Part shown: positions 22,669 through 37,428 of the stretch, piece after piece
Layout: each line of letters opens with the position of its first letter
Position numbering within the stretch: the stretch's first letter is position 1
Assembly (NCBI GenBank): GCA_905250125.1
Contig: CAJNOL010000017.1
Coordinates: 186,001-250,000 of the forward strand
Origin: Rotaria sordida
Taxonomy: Eukaryota; Rotifera; Eurotatoria; Philodinida; Philodinidae
Direction: 5' to 3'
DNA: 64,000 nt
The notes under the pieces: model-generated
Database searches by the model: none
The model's input: the letters and a program-made list of their open reading frames with translations, nothing else
Told to the model about the DNA's origin: nothing
Made by a program: the position numbers and the translations under genes

Positions 22669-23386
22669 TAACAAATATCTAGGAGTTCTTACTTCTTCTC
22701 AAATGAGTCACAACATAATAATTTTGTCATTATTTAAATTTTTTATAAGAAATTTATTTGATTACTCTTTTAAATATCAAAGAAACAGACGAATATGCAT
22801 TTTAATTCAGTTCAACAAAGTTTTCAATAAACTATTCATGTTGCACATTTGTTCATACTACCGTTGATTGTTGATCGACAGTTTTTTTTTTGCAGTTTGA
22901 ACCATATGGATATACATATGTGACTATATTCATTGTCTATTTTAAATAAATTTTAATAAACTTCATTCTAGTTTTATTTTTCCCAGAAAAACAACAGAAG
23001 AAACAAACATACACTGATACATTCATTAAAAAACAAGCAAAAAAAATCATCACAATTCTGTTTCTCTCTTGATTTCTCTTTACAAATGTCACAAACGAAC
23101 AACATAGAAAAGAAAACCATTTATCATCAGAAAGCAAATAAACGAAAAAAAAAAAAGAAAAGGAATGAAAAGAATTATCAATGAATACATAGATGTGAGA
23201 AACATAAAAGAAGAAAAAAAAGGAAAAAAATTAAACAATAACAAAAGAAGATGAAATAGGCTTACGCGAGTAAACCACATTGCGTGTAGATGAATGATAT
23301 CAAGCACAAAATAGACAATATTAGCGGATTAATCACCGGTTATTGTGCGTCAGATATGAAATGAATAGATAGATAGATGATTATAT
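22669..23386. other. gene-free stretch
   Basis: A/T-rich spacer downstream of the zinc-finger gene's stop, probably including its 3' UTR. No domain or repeat that I can support. Confidence 0.5.
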
Positions 23387-25587
23387 CTAATATTCGTTTG
23401 TTTCGTCTTTAACAATAACTAAATTTTCTGATTCAAGTTCATTTTCAGTTTGTTCATCATTATTGTCATCTTCATTTGTATTATTATTATTGTTCGATGT
23501 TTGTGCTGTTATCAAAGGTTCCATAACGGTTTGCATAGCTTGTTGTAAAAATTTTGCAGTTGCTTCAGGATCAGTAGTTAAAGAAGGTGGAATTTGACCT
23601 TGTTGTTGTAACATAGGTGAAAGCCAAGCAGCTTGTGATGCTAAATAATAAGACCATGCCAATAAAAAACGATAATCTGGTGGAGCTGTTGGTATTTGTG
23701 AATTATTTGAAGATGATGTTGATGTTTGTGGAGGTGTTGAAGATACAACATTTGATGGACTAGGTGAAGATACATGTTGAATAGGACGTTCAATTGGTGA
23801 TTCAATTTTAGTGTTTTGATTGTTTACTGATTTTCCATTACGTGTTGGAACTTTGACACGACGTGTATCAATGACTTTGAATTGATCTTTAAAAAAAAAT
23901 AGATGAAAATATTTAATCAAAACAAAAAAAAAAATTTCTACTTTTTTCATCATCTCTTTTTGCTCGATTAACATAATATTGTGTTACATCTGCTTTATTC
24001 TGAATAAAATTACGTGCCATACCAGCATGTTTATATTTTATATGATAAGTTGCTGCATAACGTGTAAAAATTTCTTCACCACAATAACCACATCTGAAAT
24101 ATTATCAAATATTTTCTATTTGAATTATTTACTAATATTGAACATAGAAATTCTTTTAGATTTTCAATGTTAGTAGTTATTACATCTATTTTTTCGACTT
24201 GTAATTCAATGTATGAATTATTCATGTGACTTAGATAAAGAGAAACTGTTGAATGTAAACTTTCCGAGTCAAACATAGACTCAACTCTGAACTAGACTTG
24301 GATTAGACATACGATTTAATAAAACTAATGATAAAATTAATGCGTGCATGAATCGTCTGTTTGGTATCAATTACATGTTTGAGCAAAAGAAGAAAAAAAA
24401 AACAATTGGTCATCATTATAAACTGTCTCATATGTTAGTTGATTTTAAGATTGAAAATATGTCTCTTATGTCTGAATGAATTCAATAAAATCTAATGTAT
24501 AGTCTTTCATTGTGCTTATATATATTATTTTTCTTCTCTTTTATAATCTGGTCAATCATAAAATTAATTCTTTTAAATTGATAGACACTCTATTGTGTGA
24601 TGAAACATGAAAAGCTTATGATTGAATTTCATTCACACGTGCCATTTATTTGCTAGACTGTATTTGATTTTTTTCTTTTATTTTTATTTTTTATTGACAA
24701 TAAATTGAATATTTTTTGTAAATATAATTGATTTAAATATATTTCTCAATAAAACAAATAATAATATAATGTCTATTCTCTTTTAAGTTGACTATTAAAT
24801 GAACAAATGAAGTCGGATATTTATATTTGTTTTAAGAAAGAATAAGAAAACAAAATAATGATGATAATGAACAGACAGTTCATCGACTGTCATTTGTCAA
24901 TAAAGAAATGTTTTAACAGAAGAATAAAAAAAAGAAAAAGAAAAAGAAAAAGAAAAAGAAAAAGAAAAAGATCAAAGTAACTCACTTATATGGCTTCTCA
25001 TCTGTGTGTACAAATACGTGATCTTCCATGCTTGGTCGATGATTTGTCGTATATGAACACAATTTACATGCATACCTGATTATTTAAAATTTTTTATAAA
25101 TGATGAAAACTTATAAGAATATTTACTTACTGTTTATCTGGTTCATATAATGAACCATAATACTGTTTAGGACGATTATAAACAAGAAGATATTCTGAAT
25201 CATCTATAAAATAAAAATATAATCAAATCGTAAATATTTATTAATAAATTTACCATCACAATCTGATTCTTTTGTAGTTGTTGTTGATGATTCAATAATA
25301 GGTATTTGTTGTGATGAAAATTTTAATTTAAGTGATGGTTTAGCCATTGTTGGTGATGCATCATAAATATTTGTATCTGTTTGTTGTTGTTCATCATCAT
25401 CAAATAAAATTGGTTCAAGATTTTCTGTTTCACTTGTATCATCACTTGCATGTGATGATTCATTTTCATCTTCACCTATTGTTTTTAATGATATAGCAAC
25501 ACCATTTATTGGTTCAGATTCACTATCATATTGATTTGATCGACGTGGTTTCTTTATTTGTGGTCCATCATTTGTTATTGTTGTTGG

Positions 25588-25618
<31 letters not shown>

Positions 25619-26166
25619 GAAGTATTTGGATTTGATAAAGATGTTATTTCTGAACTATTTAAATCACGATAAAAATCTTGTTCACGTACACGATTTTCAT
25701 TGATTTTAACTTCCATATTTGGATGACAAAGTTCAATATGTACCATAATTGTTGATTTTGTTGTCGATTTATGACCACAATATGCACATGCATATGGTGT
25801 TAAATCTGTATGACGATAAATATGATTTTGCATAAGTGATGTTGATGGTGCTTTATAATCACAATGTTTACATTGAAAACGAAGTGGTCGTTTATTTGAT
25901 GGTATTGTTCCTGTTTGTTTAGATTTTTTTACATTTGGTATTTCTAATATACGTTTATTTGTTGTATGATTTTGTTTAGGTGATATCATAAATGATGATG
26001 ATGATGTTGATGATGGTGGTGATAGTAAACTTGATAAATTTTGATTTTGTTTAAGAATAATTTCATTATTTATTGAAGATTTCTTTTTAAAACTTAAATC
26101 AAGTACACTATCATCGTTAGTATTATTGTTATCCTCATCATCTGTCAAAATTTGTGTCACTATCAT
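23387..26166 (-). CDS. four-finger C2H2 zinc-finger protein
   Basis: Five exons (26166-25254, 25203-25131, 25075-24986, 24093-23942, 23886-23387) join in frame to 575 residues. There are four C2H2 fingers in two pairs: finger 1 (C99-H119, FQCKHCDYK), finger 2 (C127-H148, YACAYCGHK), finger 3 (C332-H352, YACKLCSYT) and finger 4 (C360-H381, KCGYCGEE). The 3-4 linker TDEKPYK is close to the classical TGEKP. The spacer between pairs is acidic and S/T-rich with a polyT run; the C-terminus is P/S/Q-rich and ends acidic. VLDLSFK (residues 21-27) resembles the PxDLSxK CtBP-docking motif. A nuclear DNA-binding regulator, possibly a repressor, is likely. I cannot assign an orthologue. Confidence 0.85.
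24917..24971 (+). repeat. (AAAAAG)n simple repeat in a zinc-finger gene intron
   Basis: Tandem AAAAAG units in the long intron between exons 3 and 4 of the C2H2 gene. On the coding strand this is a pyrimidine-rich tract. Confidence 0.85.
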
Positions 26167-26495
26167 GATCTAAAATTCTTTTTTGAAGAAAAAAAGAAAC
26201 ATTTAAAATAACAATTAGAGATCAATTATATATATATATATGATCAAGTGTATTTATAGAAAGACATATAAAATATAAAAGACCAATATCAACATGTTCT
26301 CCACCTACTTTTTTTTTTACTACTTACTATTTCTGCTGCTCTGTATACAACCCCATTTTTATTATATTCTTGCGCGTGGTTTGTTTACTCAGTTTAGCAA
26401 ACAAGACCCGACGCCTTCTTCTCTTTCTTCTTCTTTTTTTCTACGACTCATAGTTTAGATTCTTACTGCTTCGTTTTTTCGAGAGATGAAAGAGG

Positions 26496-26530
<35 letters not shown>

Positions 26531-29500
26531 GTTTACTTCATCTCTTCTCTTCTTACTAGTAGTATACTGTTATATGTATAGATCAATTTCAAAGCATGCA
26601 AAAATTTTTAATCATCATTCAATGCTTATACTCACTTGATCAACGATATATTATGCGAGAGCTTTAAAAAGAAAGAAAGAAGAATAGATTTTAAAAAAAA
26701 CGATGATGTTGATGTGCATATAATAGGTGCGCTGGCCAATGTTTGTATAGTGAATAATTTTTCGAAATGGTGGTATGAAATAAGTAAATATTGAACAATT
26801 GCTAATAAACATCATATAAAAGAACGGCTTACCTTCGAATTAGTATAAATGTATTTGTAATACAAATGAAGAAACTGTGAATTGTTTCTATTTGAGTCTA
26901 TATCAGGTGTAAATAAAAACAGAGAAGGAGAGAGAGAGAGAGAGAGAGAGAAAGAAAGAAAAAGGAAAAGACAAGTAATGATGATGAGTAAACAAACTCT
27001 TAAAGACGATAATTGTCAAGAGTGCTTGACAAATGGATGCAAGAAAGCGAATGAGAAGGATGTTTACATAATATAATCAGACTTACAAATGTGAATAAAA
27101 ACAAACTTCTTCTTCTTCTTTTTCTTTTTTTCCTTTCAACAAAAAAATGATGAAAGACTAGAGAAAAAAAAACGAATCATAAGAAAAGAAAAAGCAAAAA
27201 GAAAAATTGTTAATGAAAGGAAAATGGTTTTACTTAGTTATTTATAAATCGTGATGAAGGAACACAAAAATTCTAACATACGGGAAACAGCACCATCAGG
27301 TACTGTTTATTTTCACTAACACACACACACAGTAATGTGCGTGCGCAAACATTATCTAAATTTTTTTTTTTCATTAAAAAAAATTGTGCCAGACGGAATC
27401 TGAACATGATAAATTGTTTGAAAGATTTTATTTCAAAAAATTTTTTCTCGTTAGATATAGTAGAACTATAGAAAAGTTTTTATTTGTTTGAAATCATCTA
27501 CCTATATTGTTTGTCGATCGAAAAGAAAAAAAAGCTGCTTTCATCTTTTTTTTTTCTTTTTTTTTTACGCGGTATTATTGTCACTCTAATCGAATATACA
27601 TAAAAGAAAAAAGCGATATCTCTCTTCCTCTTACTCCGGTTTTTTTTTCTTCTATACCAACTTGAGAAGATTTTTTTTGTCGAAATATCCACTTTTTTCT
27701 TCTCTCTGTTTGATAAAGCTTTGTGTAAATTGTGTGCGTTTTCATCGAACGTCTCTCTCTCTCTCTGTGCTCTGATGCTGTTTGAAAAAAGCAGATGGCG
27801 TCTCTCCTGTATGCATATGTGTATGTGTGTTTACTTCTCTCTCTCTCTCTCCTCGTCATCGTCATTTAAATATTTTGGGTTAAGAATACGAATATTGAAG
27901 GGAAGTGTAATCCGTCGTTGACGACTGTGATCAAATTTCGAAGTGCAAGAACATAACGCACACTCGTCGGCAAATCCTCATTTTCTGTTTATTTTTATAA
28001 AAATTTGTTGCGCCAACAACTAAAAAGAATAATTGCTCTATCGTATGGATATAAAGAAAGAGCATGAGTGAGTGAGTTATTTGAGAACTTGTCATCCGTT
28101 GCGCGTGCACATACAATTGTTCTGTCAGTCAGGGATTTACATTGGCTGATAAGAGAACAAAAAGAAAAATCGACAACCATGATTTAACTTTGTCGATAAG
28201 TAAAACAAAAAAAAAAAAAAAAAAAAAAAAAAGAAATGAATGACAAAAAGAGACAGAGAGAGAAAGAGAGAAAATCTAAGATCAAGTAAGTATAAATGTT
28301 GTGTATTTTAAATGATATCAATCATAATTTGTCAGAAGAATAACATATGATATAGCTTAAATATTCTTACCTCATAAATAGTATTAATTCATCTCATTAC
28401 AACACATCAATTTCAAACATCAGTAAAATGAATGAAGTTGTCGGGTGACGTGTGTATACATTGACATTATATTAGAGCCTTTGCTTGCTCTTTCTCTCTT
28501 TAGCAAAGAAAAGACTCAAACATACACACACACAAAATCAAACAACTCTTTCTCTCTTTTCAAAAAAATAAAAATGAAGAGATCGGATGATCACTACCAC
28601 AACCATTTGCACTTATAGTAGGCGCTTATGATGTCATTCAATGTACACATATATATATAGGCGGTTGACACAATAAAATGGTCTTTTAGACTATAATGTC
28701 TGTTGTTATCAGTGTATAGAGCATAACGACGCTGTTTTTTCCTGTTTACTTGTATAGCTACCTCAGTGCCTGTAAATAAACGGGGCGGCAGAGACACACA
28801 TTAAACCGAACGACAAAAAAAAACGAGAAAGTGTACATATGGCGATAAAAAAGAAAAAACCTAAAATAAGTGAAAGAGAGACGAAAGAAATAAAAGCCAA
28901 ACAAAAAGGAGAAGAAAGAAGCGTTAAAGAGTAATGAAACGAATGTCGAACATTTGCAATACGTTTGATCGAGACCTTAGGTCATTTTTTTTTGTTTTTT
29001 GATAGAATAACTAATATGATTTGTATCAATCGTTTTGATTGGGGATATTTAAAGATATATTGTACTTCATTGAAGTTGAAATTCAAAGATAAGCTTGTTT
29101 GATACTTCACGAGTGTACGTTAACCGATGAGAGACAAAGCATTGAATAGGAATGAATTTATTTTATTGATTCTTTACAATAAAAAAAGAAAACTAAGTAT
29201 CATAAGTAATTCATTTTGATTAACAAAAAAGAAAGAACATTTCATAGAAATAAAATAATTAGATTTCAATTAGTTGATATAAATTTTATTTAGTATGAAT
29301 TTATTAGTTTTTTTAAATGATTCATACGATAATCATTATACGGTATAATAAATTATCGATTATATTTGTTTGATATCGGTTAAAAAAAAAATCGAATTTT
29401 TTTTTGCATGAATAGATTTTTCATCAGTATACACATAGCTACACAATTTTGTTGAGTTTTATTTATTATGATTATTTAATGTATTTTTCTTTAGTTTACC

Positions 29501-30878
29501 TACGTTTTAAAGGACAACCATTATATCATAAATTAATTGAAACTAATTCTAGTTTATTTATTTATTTTATTATGTTTATTCTATAAGAAAAAACAAGTAT
29601 TTGTATCTTTCATAAATGTGTTTTTTTCCTTTTCAAATTCTACAGTGCGTAAGTGTTATACGATTGATTAGACACAAGTGGGATCGGCTTCTTCTTTTGG
29701 TTCTAATAAAAAAAAAAGGAAAAACTTTGAATCTAGTTTTGGATAAAACAAAACTATTGCTAAGAGAGAGAGGGAGAGAGAACTTGAAATCTATTACATT
29801 GCTATTCGTATATAGTCATTCTTTAGAACTCTTATAGATATTCATGTAATCGACTGTCTTGATTTCGGTCCTATTAATGGCCACCACTCTAAAATGTAAA
29901 TTTAATTAACATGCGCTTGGCTTGTTTACGCATAGTAAAATTAAAATTTTTTCAAGTTTGTTTTTCTTTTCTCATAAGAGATTTATTTTTGACTATGGAA
30001 TATTGTTGATAGAAGCATAAGAATTCGTCAAATATTTCTTTTTTATTTACAAGATTCTATATGTTGTAAGTTTTCATAGATTTTTATGAAAATTGTTGTT
30101 AACTGATGATTTAAAATGGAAAATCTTTTCATGTTTTTTCGATAATTATGATATAACATAATAATTTATCTTGATATAATGAAATCAATGAAAATGAATT
30201 GAAGTTTTTTTTTCCGTATGATATGTGTTTTTATTGAGATATAATATAATAAATTTTCAAAAGTAATTTTTCATGTTAAAAAAATTTTTATTGACTCAAA
30301 CAATTTTCTAAATCATCTAATTTTTTCTTCATATCTCTATATGAAGGAATCTATTTCTTTATTATTACATACTGATAGACTAACTTAATCATTTCGAGTT
30401 TAATCTTCTTCTATTGAAGATTAGTATTTGTATACTGAAATATTTTATAAAAACCTGTTCTAATAATACGTATTATTATAATATACAGATATATCAATCA
30501 TTTAGATAAATCATAAGATCATTTATTAATATTATTTTTAGTATTTGTTAAATTAAAACTTGATTGAAGATTATCATTTGAATCATTGTCATCGGTTAAA
30601 CTAAATTTTTATTTGAGAAATATTTAAGAGACATACGTGAATTAATATTCAAGGCTTTGATGATTATGATTAATCTACGTGTTTGACGCAAGTGTATGTG
30701 TTATTTAATCTTTTTCAATTTGATTTATTTTCTGTCGTAAACGAGGACAAAAAAAAAAGGGAGACTGAAGACAATTATTTGACAAAGATAAGAAAATATG
30801 CTGTTTTTTTTTGTTAGATATTATTAAATGATAAAATATTTATTTGGTATTATTGAAAAATAAAACAGCAAAATATAT
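26167..30878. other. 4.7-kb low-complexity gene-free region
   Basis: Contains a (TA)n run near 26500-26525, a (GA)n run at about 26929-26951, pyrimidine-rich CTCTCT tracts near 27755-27855, and a poly-A run at 28206-28232. The frames here follow these repeats and show no domain. It lies between the 5' end of the zinc-finger gene and the 3' end of RasGRF, so it should hold the zinc-finger gene's promoter, but nothing specific is visible. Confidence 0.5.
28206..28232 (+). repeat. poly-A tract
   Basis: A run of more than 20 A. It could be the tail of an inserted retro-copy, but no adjacent coding or LINE/SINE-like sequence supports that. Confidence 0.8.
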
Positions 30879-33800
30879 TTAAACACCGAGATTTGCCACT
30901 CCAGCACGAGATGCACGAGGTTCTAATTGTAATGAAAGACCATAACATTGATCTTCAGATAATAATCGGGATGAATTTAATAAATAAGCACATACACGTG
31001 GATTATGTTTAATTTTAAATGGTGTTGATTGAAAACGACGTACTTCACTGATGATATGTGTTTTCTAAATAAAAATATCAAAGTAAAATATTTGACTATA
31101 ATTATATCAAAAGATGCGATAGTGAGGGATCAGAGTTCTAGACATATTACTAAACCTGCCTACGTGTGATAAATAGGTCAGACTGTCTGGTCTATGTATG
31201 TTTTTCTGTGATATGAAAGTTTTATCACATAAATTATATGTATTCCGAGCAAATATATGTAACATAAGTTTAAATATAGCATTTAAAAAAGATGAATACT
31301 ATGGGTTGCAACTAATCCTAAATTTTCTGATTTGTTCTAGTAGTTTTAGCGAATAATCATTTTTTTCAATTTTTGGTACTCTAATGAAAGATATGTATAA
31401 ATAATCAAATTCATTACTATTCTCGAAAGGTTGTTGACATAAAGTTGTATATATCATTTACTGGCTCGATGTTTTTTGCCAAAACTAGTTAATTTAGCTG
31501 AAATTGAACGGTTTTTTTTCTCCTGTAAATTTAAAAGTTACTAAACGTCGTTTCTATCTCGATTGTAATACTGTAAACGACATTTTTGTCTATCAGATTT
31601 ATTCAAAATGTTTTTGAATAAAAGCACGATTTTTTTTTCTCAATTTTACTATCTTTCTATTTCTTTATTTTCCTATTCATTAATATTTAATCTACAGTAA
31701 AATTTTTCATTGTAAACCTCTCCGTAATGTGAAAATCTCATTAAAGTGAACAGTCTAAATTTTCACCGAACGATATTTGCTTGAAATCAATCGTTTCTTA
31801 GTGAAGAGTAAAAACTTTTTTTTTTGACTTTCATCAACTGAAAAAATTCGTTCTGAAGTGAATGTTTTTTTTTTATTGTTCAACTTCTATTCTTACATGG
31901 TTTCGTGCATACGTAAGAAGGAAACATCTCCGTACAGTGACCATTTTTAAATATTCCGTAGGATGTTAATATTAGAGAGTTTTTAATATAGTCAAGATTA
32001 GAGATGCAAATGTGACAGTTCACCGGTACACAGTAATACTAGTGGCAGCAATCTTATGTATATATAGACTAACGATACATGCATGGATAAAACTATGGTA
32101 GTCTTGAACCGGTTTTTGACTTTTTTTTTGGGATCGGGAAGATCATTTCAATAAAATAGCTGAATTTTATAAAAAATAGACTAAAGATTTTCGAGGTCGA
32201 GGAATCCAAATCTACAAGAAGTTTGTCAAAATTCTCGAGTTCGGTTTTCTCATTCGAGAATGGCTTAGTTATGTTTCATAAGATTCAGCTATTTTCTTGA
32301 AATAGACCTCCCACGACAGAAAAAATCAAAATAAATCTAAGATCACCGTAGTTTTATCGTGTATTCATCGTTATTCTATTCGTACACGTCTAGACGAGTG
32401 CAACACTCTACCTAAGACCAACGCATCAGCGTACAGTGACATCGATGATTATCGTCATCGTTGCACTCCTAGTCAAGATTTGCTTACACTATTACGAACT
32501 ATAGTTTCGGCATTGAACATGTTTGTATTTATTATAAACGTTTGCTTCCATTTTAAGATTGCGAAGAAAACAAAAACAAATTATTCTATGAAAACAATTC
32601 ATTAAAAACATTTTGAATAATTATTTTCCTTAAAGAATACTTCTATGTTGAATATATAGTTCTCGTGGATTTTGTTTAATATCAAAGAAAACTTAGAATT
32701 ATCGTTTGAGATACTTTACCATTCGCATTTTTGAAAAATTGATTAATTTTTTTTCTGATATATCTTGTGAACTTTCTTCAATAAATGTTAAATCTGATAA
32801 ATATAAACCAAGATAAGGTATGCATGGTGGATCAACTCTATTTGAAGAAAAAAAAAAATTCTTATTCTTTTTTTTGTTTTGAAATTTCATTTTTCGACTA
32901 TCGTTGGTTTCTTTTTTTACTTTGTTAATGTATCACGTAAATTTTTAAATTTTCCATCTGAATGAACAAGAATTTGAAGTTTATTAATAACATGTTTACT
33001 CTGTTTTGATGTACGATCCCATGTTTGTTTTAAACGATAAATTGAACTATTAACAAAAGCAGCCATTATTTGAAGAACACCATTAAAATTTCTTAAATAA
33101 CGACATATATCAGCAACAGTACCTCAAAATAATTAAAAATATTCTTTCAAAAGAAATCAAAATAGACTCAAGATTATACCCCATTTTTCAATACATTGAA
33201 TACGACCATTAATCGTTGGTTGTGATAAAATTTCTGTTATAACAAGACGACACATCTATTTAGAATAAATAATATTTTTTTGTTATTTTCGAAAGAATTT
33301 TTTATTTATTTACTTCATTAAATCGTCGAGATATAAGTGCAACATTCGGTGCTAAATCATCACGACCAGCTTTCATCCAACCTTGTAAAAGTAATTCTCT
33401 AACAAAGAGAAATATTTATTCAATAAATAAAAAATGATCTTTTGTGTTTTCTTGATTGCCGATATTTTTCCTTAATTGAAGGAAAACAAAAGTATTCGCA
33501 AAGTAGAATCGGAAGGAGAGTGGAAAGAAAACAATGTTCACATTATGAAAATTAGCAAAAATAAATCTAGTAAGATGATTAGTATAGATGCAAATGGCTT
33601 CAAAAATTGATCTTACCGAATTTGTAAGATCAATTTTTGAAGCCACTGTAGTTCGATTTTCTTAAATTAACAGATTACATTCTTTGTACATGTATATTGA
33701 AGATGCTTTATTTCTTCCCTAATTTTTGAAGTTTATTTGATCTCGTTGTCATGTCAGAAGTGCTGATTCGATTTATATAATAAATTTCTCTATTCTCTAT

Positions 33801-36800
33801 TTAGATGATCTTTTGAATCTTTATAGTTATCAAAAAGCTGTTAGCGCAATCCATATAGGATTAAAATGTGAACCACGATATAGCTGTTATTGTTAATCAC
33901 AAGAAGTTTATTTTATTCTACCTATTTGAGTACACATTTCTTCATCATTCTTTAATTGAATCATTCAGAAGTGCAATAAGGAAGTAGCTCATATATTTAT
34001 AACGAGACATTATTGATTTACAGTTTTTGATTGTATATCCACAACGTCCGTCAGTCTCTGTGATGGAAGCTGGAGGAGGCATTTCTAACGTGCCTGTGAC
34101 GCTTCTCTGGTAATGGTTATTATTATCTGTGGGAAGGCAGATGAAGATTTCTGCCATATATACTTTCAGCACTCCTTCTTAGATCGTGTTTGACAAAGAG
34201 ATTGTGTTCTCTTTGTTATCAATATATCAAAGTATTCGATAGAACTGATAGGGATGATCTTGATTATGAATCTAATAAAAATTAGATCTTCAATTATGTT
34301 TTCAATAATGATTTTAATTTTCTTCACATAATAAATGTTGTCTAGATACTACAATGTAGTCATTTTAGTCTCTCTCCCTCCCGATTCTCCTTTGCGGACA
34401 TCGGTCAAAAGTGTCTGCAATCAGTATATGATTGTTTCTTCATCTTACTCGCTATCTAATGCACAAAATAATTTATGATCGATAAATGTCATTTGTTCAG
34501 CTAAATCAGAAACAGCTATTTGTTCAAATGTTGCATTTGGAACCTTAAAAGAAATTTTGAAAAAAAGATATAGCTTAAGAAAAAAATCTATACTTGTGTT
34601 GGATTAAGAATTAAACGTAATTGTTCATTATTTTCGTCAGCTTCATTGGTTTCTAATTGTTTTATAATTCCAACAGCTGCTTTATGCTCAGCCGCAATTA
34701 AATGACCATTTAATAACATATCTTGTAAAAGTTCAAGTACCATCTTCGATTTAATAAATTAAAAAATATAAATTTGTATTGATATAAATAATGAACTTAC
34801 TTCTTTTAATTTTGGATTTCTATGAAAATCCTATTTGAAAAAAAAATTGAAAAGATTAAATTATTTATCAAATTATAAAAAAATTATCGATTGAGGAACT
34901 GATAGAACAGTATAAATTGCGAAAAATAATAGAGTAGCTATCATTTACTAGACTAAAGAGTACAAAAATCGTAAAGTATACTGATATATAATTTCGTACT
35001 TTTATACGAGTAATACAACAATTCTTAAGAACAATCTATAGAATTTTTATAATCATGATTCTATTCATAGAGAGTTAAAAATATATGCACGTAACTGATC
35101 TGTTGTTTTATGTAACGTTGAGGTTAAAGGGGCGGTGGCTTTCCAAAGATTGAATTGGCTCCCCTGGAGTTTGTGGTTATTACAGCTCATACTATGTGTC
35201 TGCCCTCTTACAATTTTAAATTGTCTCTCCGAAAGAGAAAACTTGAATAAAATACTGAATTGATCTTGATTTTTCTGTGAAATCGATGTTCTTTAGTAAA
35301 ACGAATTAATACTATCTATATTTCTTTTCTCTCTCAATTGTTTATATATATTTTTTTCTAAACATTTTCTATCCTTTATTATTCTTATGAATGCTTGTCA
35401 AACGTTTTGTAAGACTGACAAGACGAATAAATACATTTTATATAGACAAGAGAATATTCTTGATTAATCTTTGTTAAGTTCTATAGTCATCATGCACTAT
35501 CAATATATGCATATCTTTATTTTGCGAACATAATAGAGATTAATAATCAATATTATCCTCCTGTACACAGATATTCATATAGATTAACGAAAATTTTCTC
35601 TTAATAATTTCGATATAAACAAATCTTATGTATTATTAAAGCAAAATTAGAAGTACAATCTCTACAAGTATCTATTTGACTTTCCAAAACTAGATGATTT
35701 ATTGAAAAAAAAACCCGAAGGTTGTTTTTTTCGTTGAACATAACTGACATATATCATTTTTACATTATTGTCTTGAAATATCCTTCTATAAAGTATTTAC
35801 TATTTTTATTGTGATAAAAAAAAGTTAGATGTAATATATATTTTAAAACTAATTATTTCAGATTTACTTATGGACAAAATCATTCGTTAGCGATGTGACT
35901 TCGCAAAATTAAAACAAATGTATCTCGAGATAATGAACTTTATTAAAACTAACTTTTTTATATTACATATATGTCGAGTCATTCTAGATACTCTGAAAAA
36001 ATCAGTGCTAGAGAACTTTTTTCAGAGAAATTATCATTAGAAAAATTAGCATTGGTGACGTGACACAAAAAAAAAGAACATAGACTTTCACTTCATGCAT
36101 TTTAGTTTAAAAGTAGCTTCGAATTGAGGTAGTATTTTTTGAAAGTAAGAAGTGCATTTTGTAGAAAACTTCTGAAGCTACAAAATCTTTATTCGAATTT
36201 TAACTTCTTCATAGATGCAGTTCGTGTCGTCGAGTTTTTTGGATCTTTTTTTCCGTATGTAATACTAAAAGAACTTATTCAGAAAAATATATTAGTACGA
36301 TCCGTATAGGATTAAAATACAAAACACGATGTAGTTAATTTTGCTAAGGATAGAGAGATTGCTATTTCCTATCTATCTATTTTGGGACACATATCTTCAC
36401 CATCTTTTCACTTAATCCTCCAGATATGCAATAAGGAAATAATTCATATATTAGAACGAGACGTTATTGATTTATGGTGTTTGATCGTATATCAACAACG
36501 TCGGTCAGTCTGTGACGGAAAAGGGAGACATTGCTAAGGCGTCTGTTACGGTCGGTGAGGAGGAGGTCCAAATTTCAACCCTATACACTTCAACGTTCCT
36601 TTTAGATTGTTCCTTGCAAAGAATCAAAGTTAAATGAAACGTAGGTATGTTTTGTTTTGCTTGCAATGACCCATATATAGACTATGAGAAAAGAAATGTC
36701 TTATTTGGAAAATGATCTCATCTTTTTTCTTTTTGACACATTTAACAATTATATAGAACAACAACAAGAAGCAAGTTCATTCTTACTAAAGGATGTTTTG

Positions 36801-37428
36801 TAAGCCAATGTCTTAAAATATTTAAAACTCTCATTGTTGCAGCTGTATTAACAATCGTAGATTCATTAGTTTTTTGTTCTTTTGAAGTTGATAGAAGAGG
36901 ATTAGTACTTGTTATTGATTGCGGAGATGCTAAACTACTACCTAATATAATTCAATTATTATTAAAAAAAAAAAAAGTTCAATAATATTTAAATATAATT
37001 CTCTACCTGGAGTACTACCTAATCTTTCATTTCGTAGAACTTTAGGGGATTCACCTGATATAGCAACAGCAAATGCTTGTGTTGCAGCAACTGAACTTAT
37101 ACGACGACGAGATGATCGTGATGATGTTACAACAACACCAGGTAAGACTTTTTTAAATGAACTTTCAGCTGCATTACGTATACTTTGACGTGGTGATGCA
37201 AGAACTTCACTTAAACGTTTAGCTAAATAAAATGTAATTCAATAAAAAAAAATAATATCCAATCTGTAAATATGTGTGTGTATGTTTTTTCTTACAAAGC
37301 CAAATAACATTTTGTGATGTTGTTTGATTTGCTGGCATATTATTTGTTGTTATACTTGAATCAATTCTTGGTCGTTGTTGTATTGTTAGGCTATCACTTT
37401 TGTTAATGTCTAAATTTTTTTCTTCTTC
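30879..37428 (-). CDS. RASGRF: RasGRF exons 20-30: linker and CDC25 Ras-GEF domain
   Basis: Exons: 37428-37296, 37222-37007, 36941-36787, 34830-34801, 34743-34594, 34543-34449, 33398-33314, 33255-33180, 33122-32921, 32837-32720, 31064-30879. Exon 21 is Ser/Arg-rich and contains [12 protein letters not shown], which matches the vertebrate linker. Exon 22 contains [14 protein letters not shown]. The catalytic CDC25 core includes [64 protein letters not shown] and [15 protein letters not shown]. All expected blocks are present. Confidence 0.93.

Noticed and set aside
22604..22867. 87-residue plus-strand frame
   Set aside because: Starts inside the right arm of an inverted-repeat element and shows no conserved motif.
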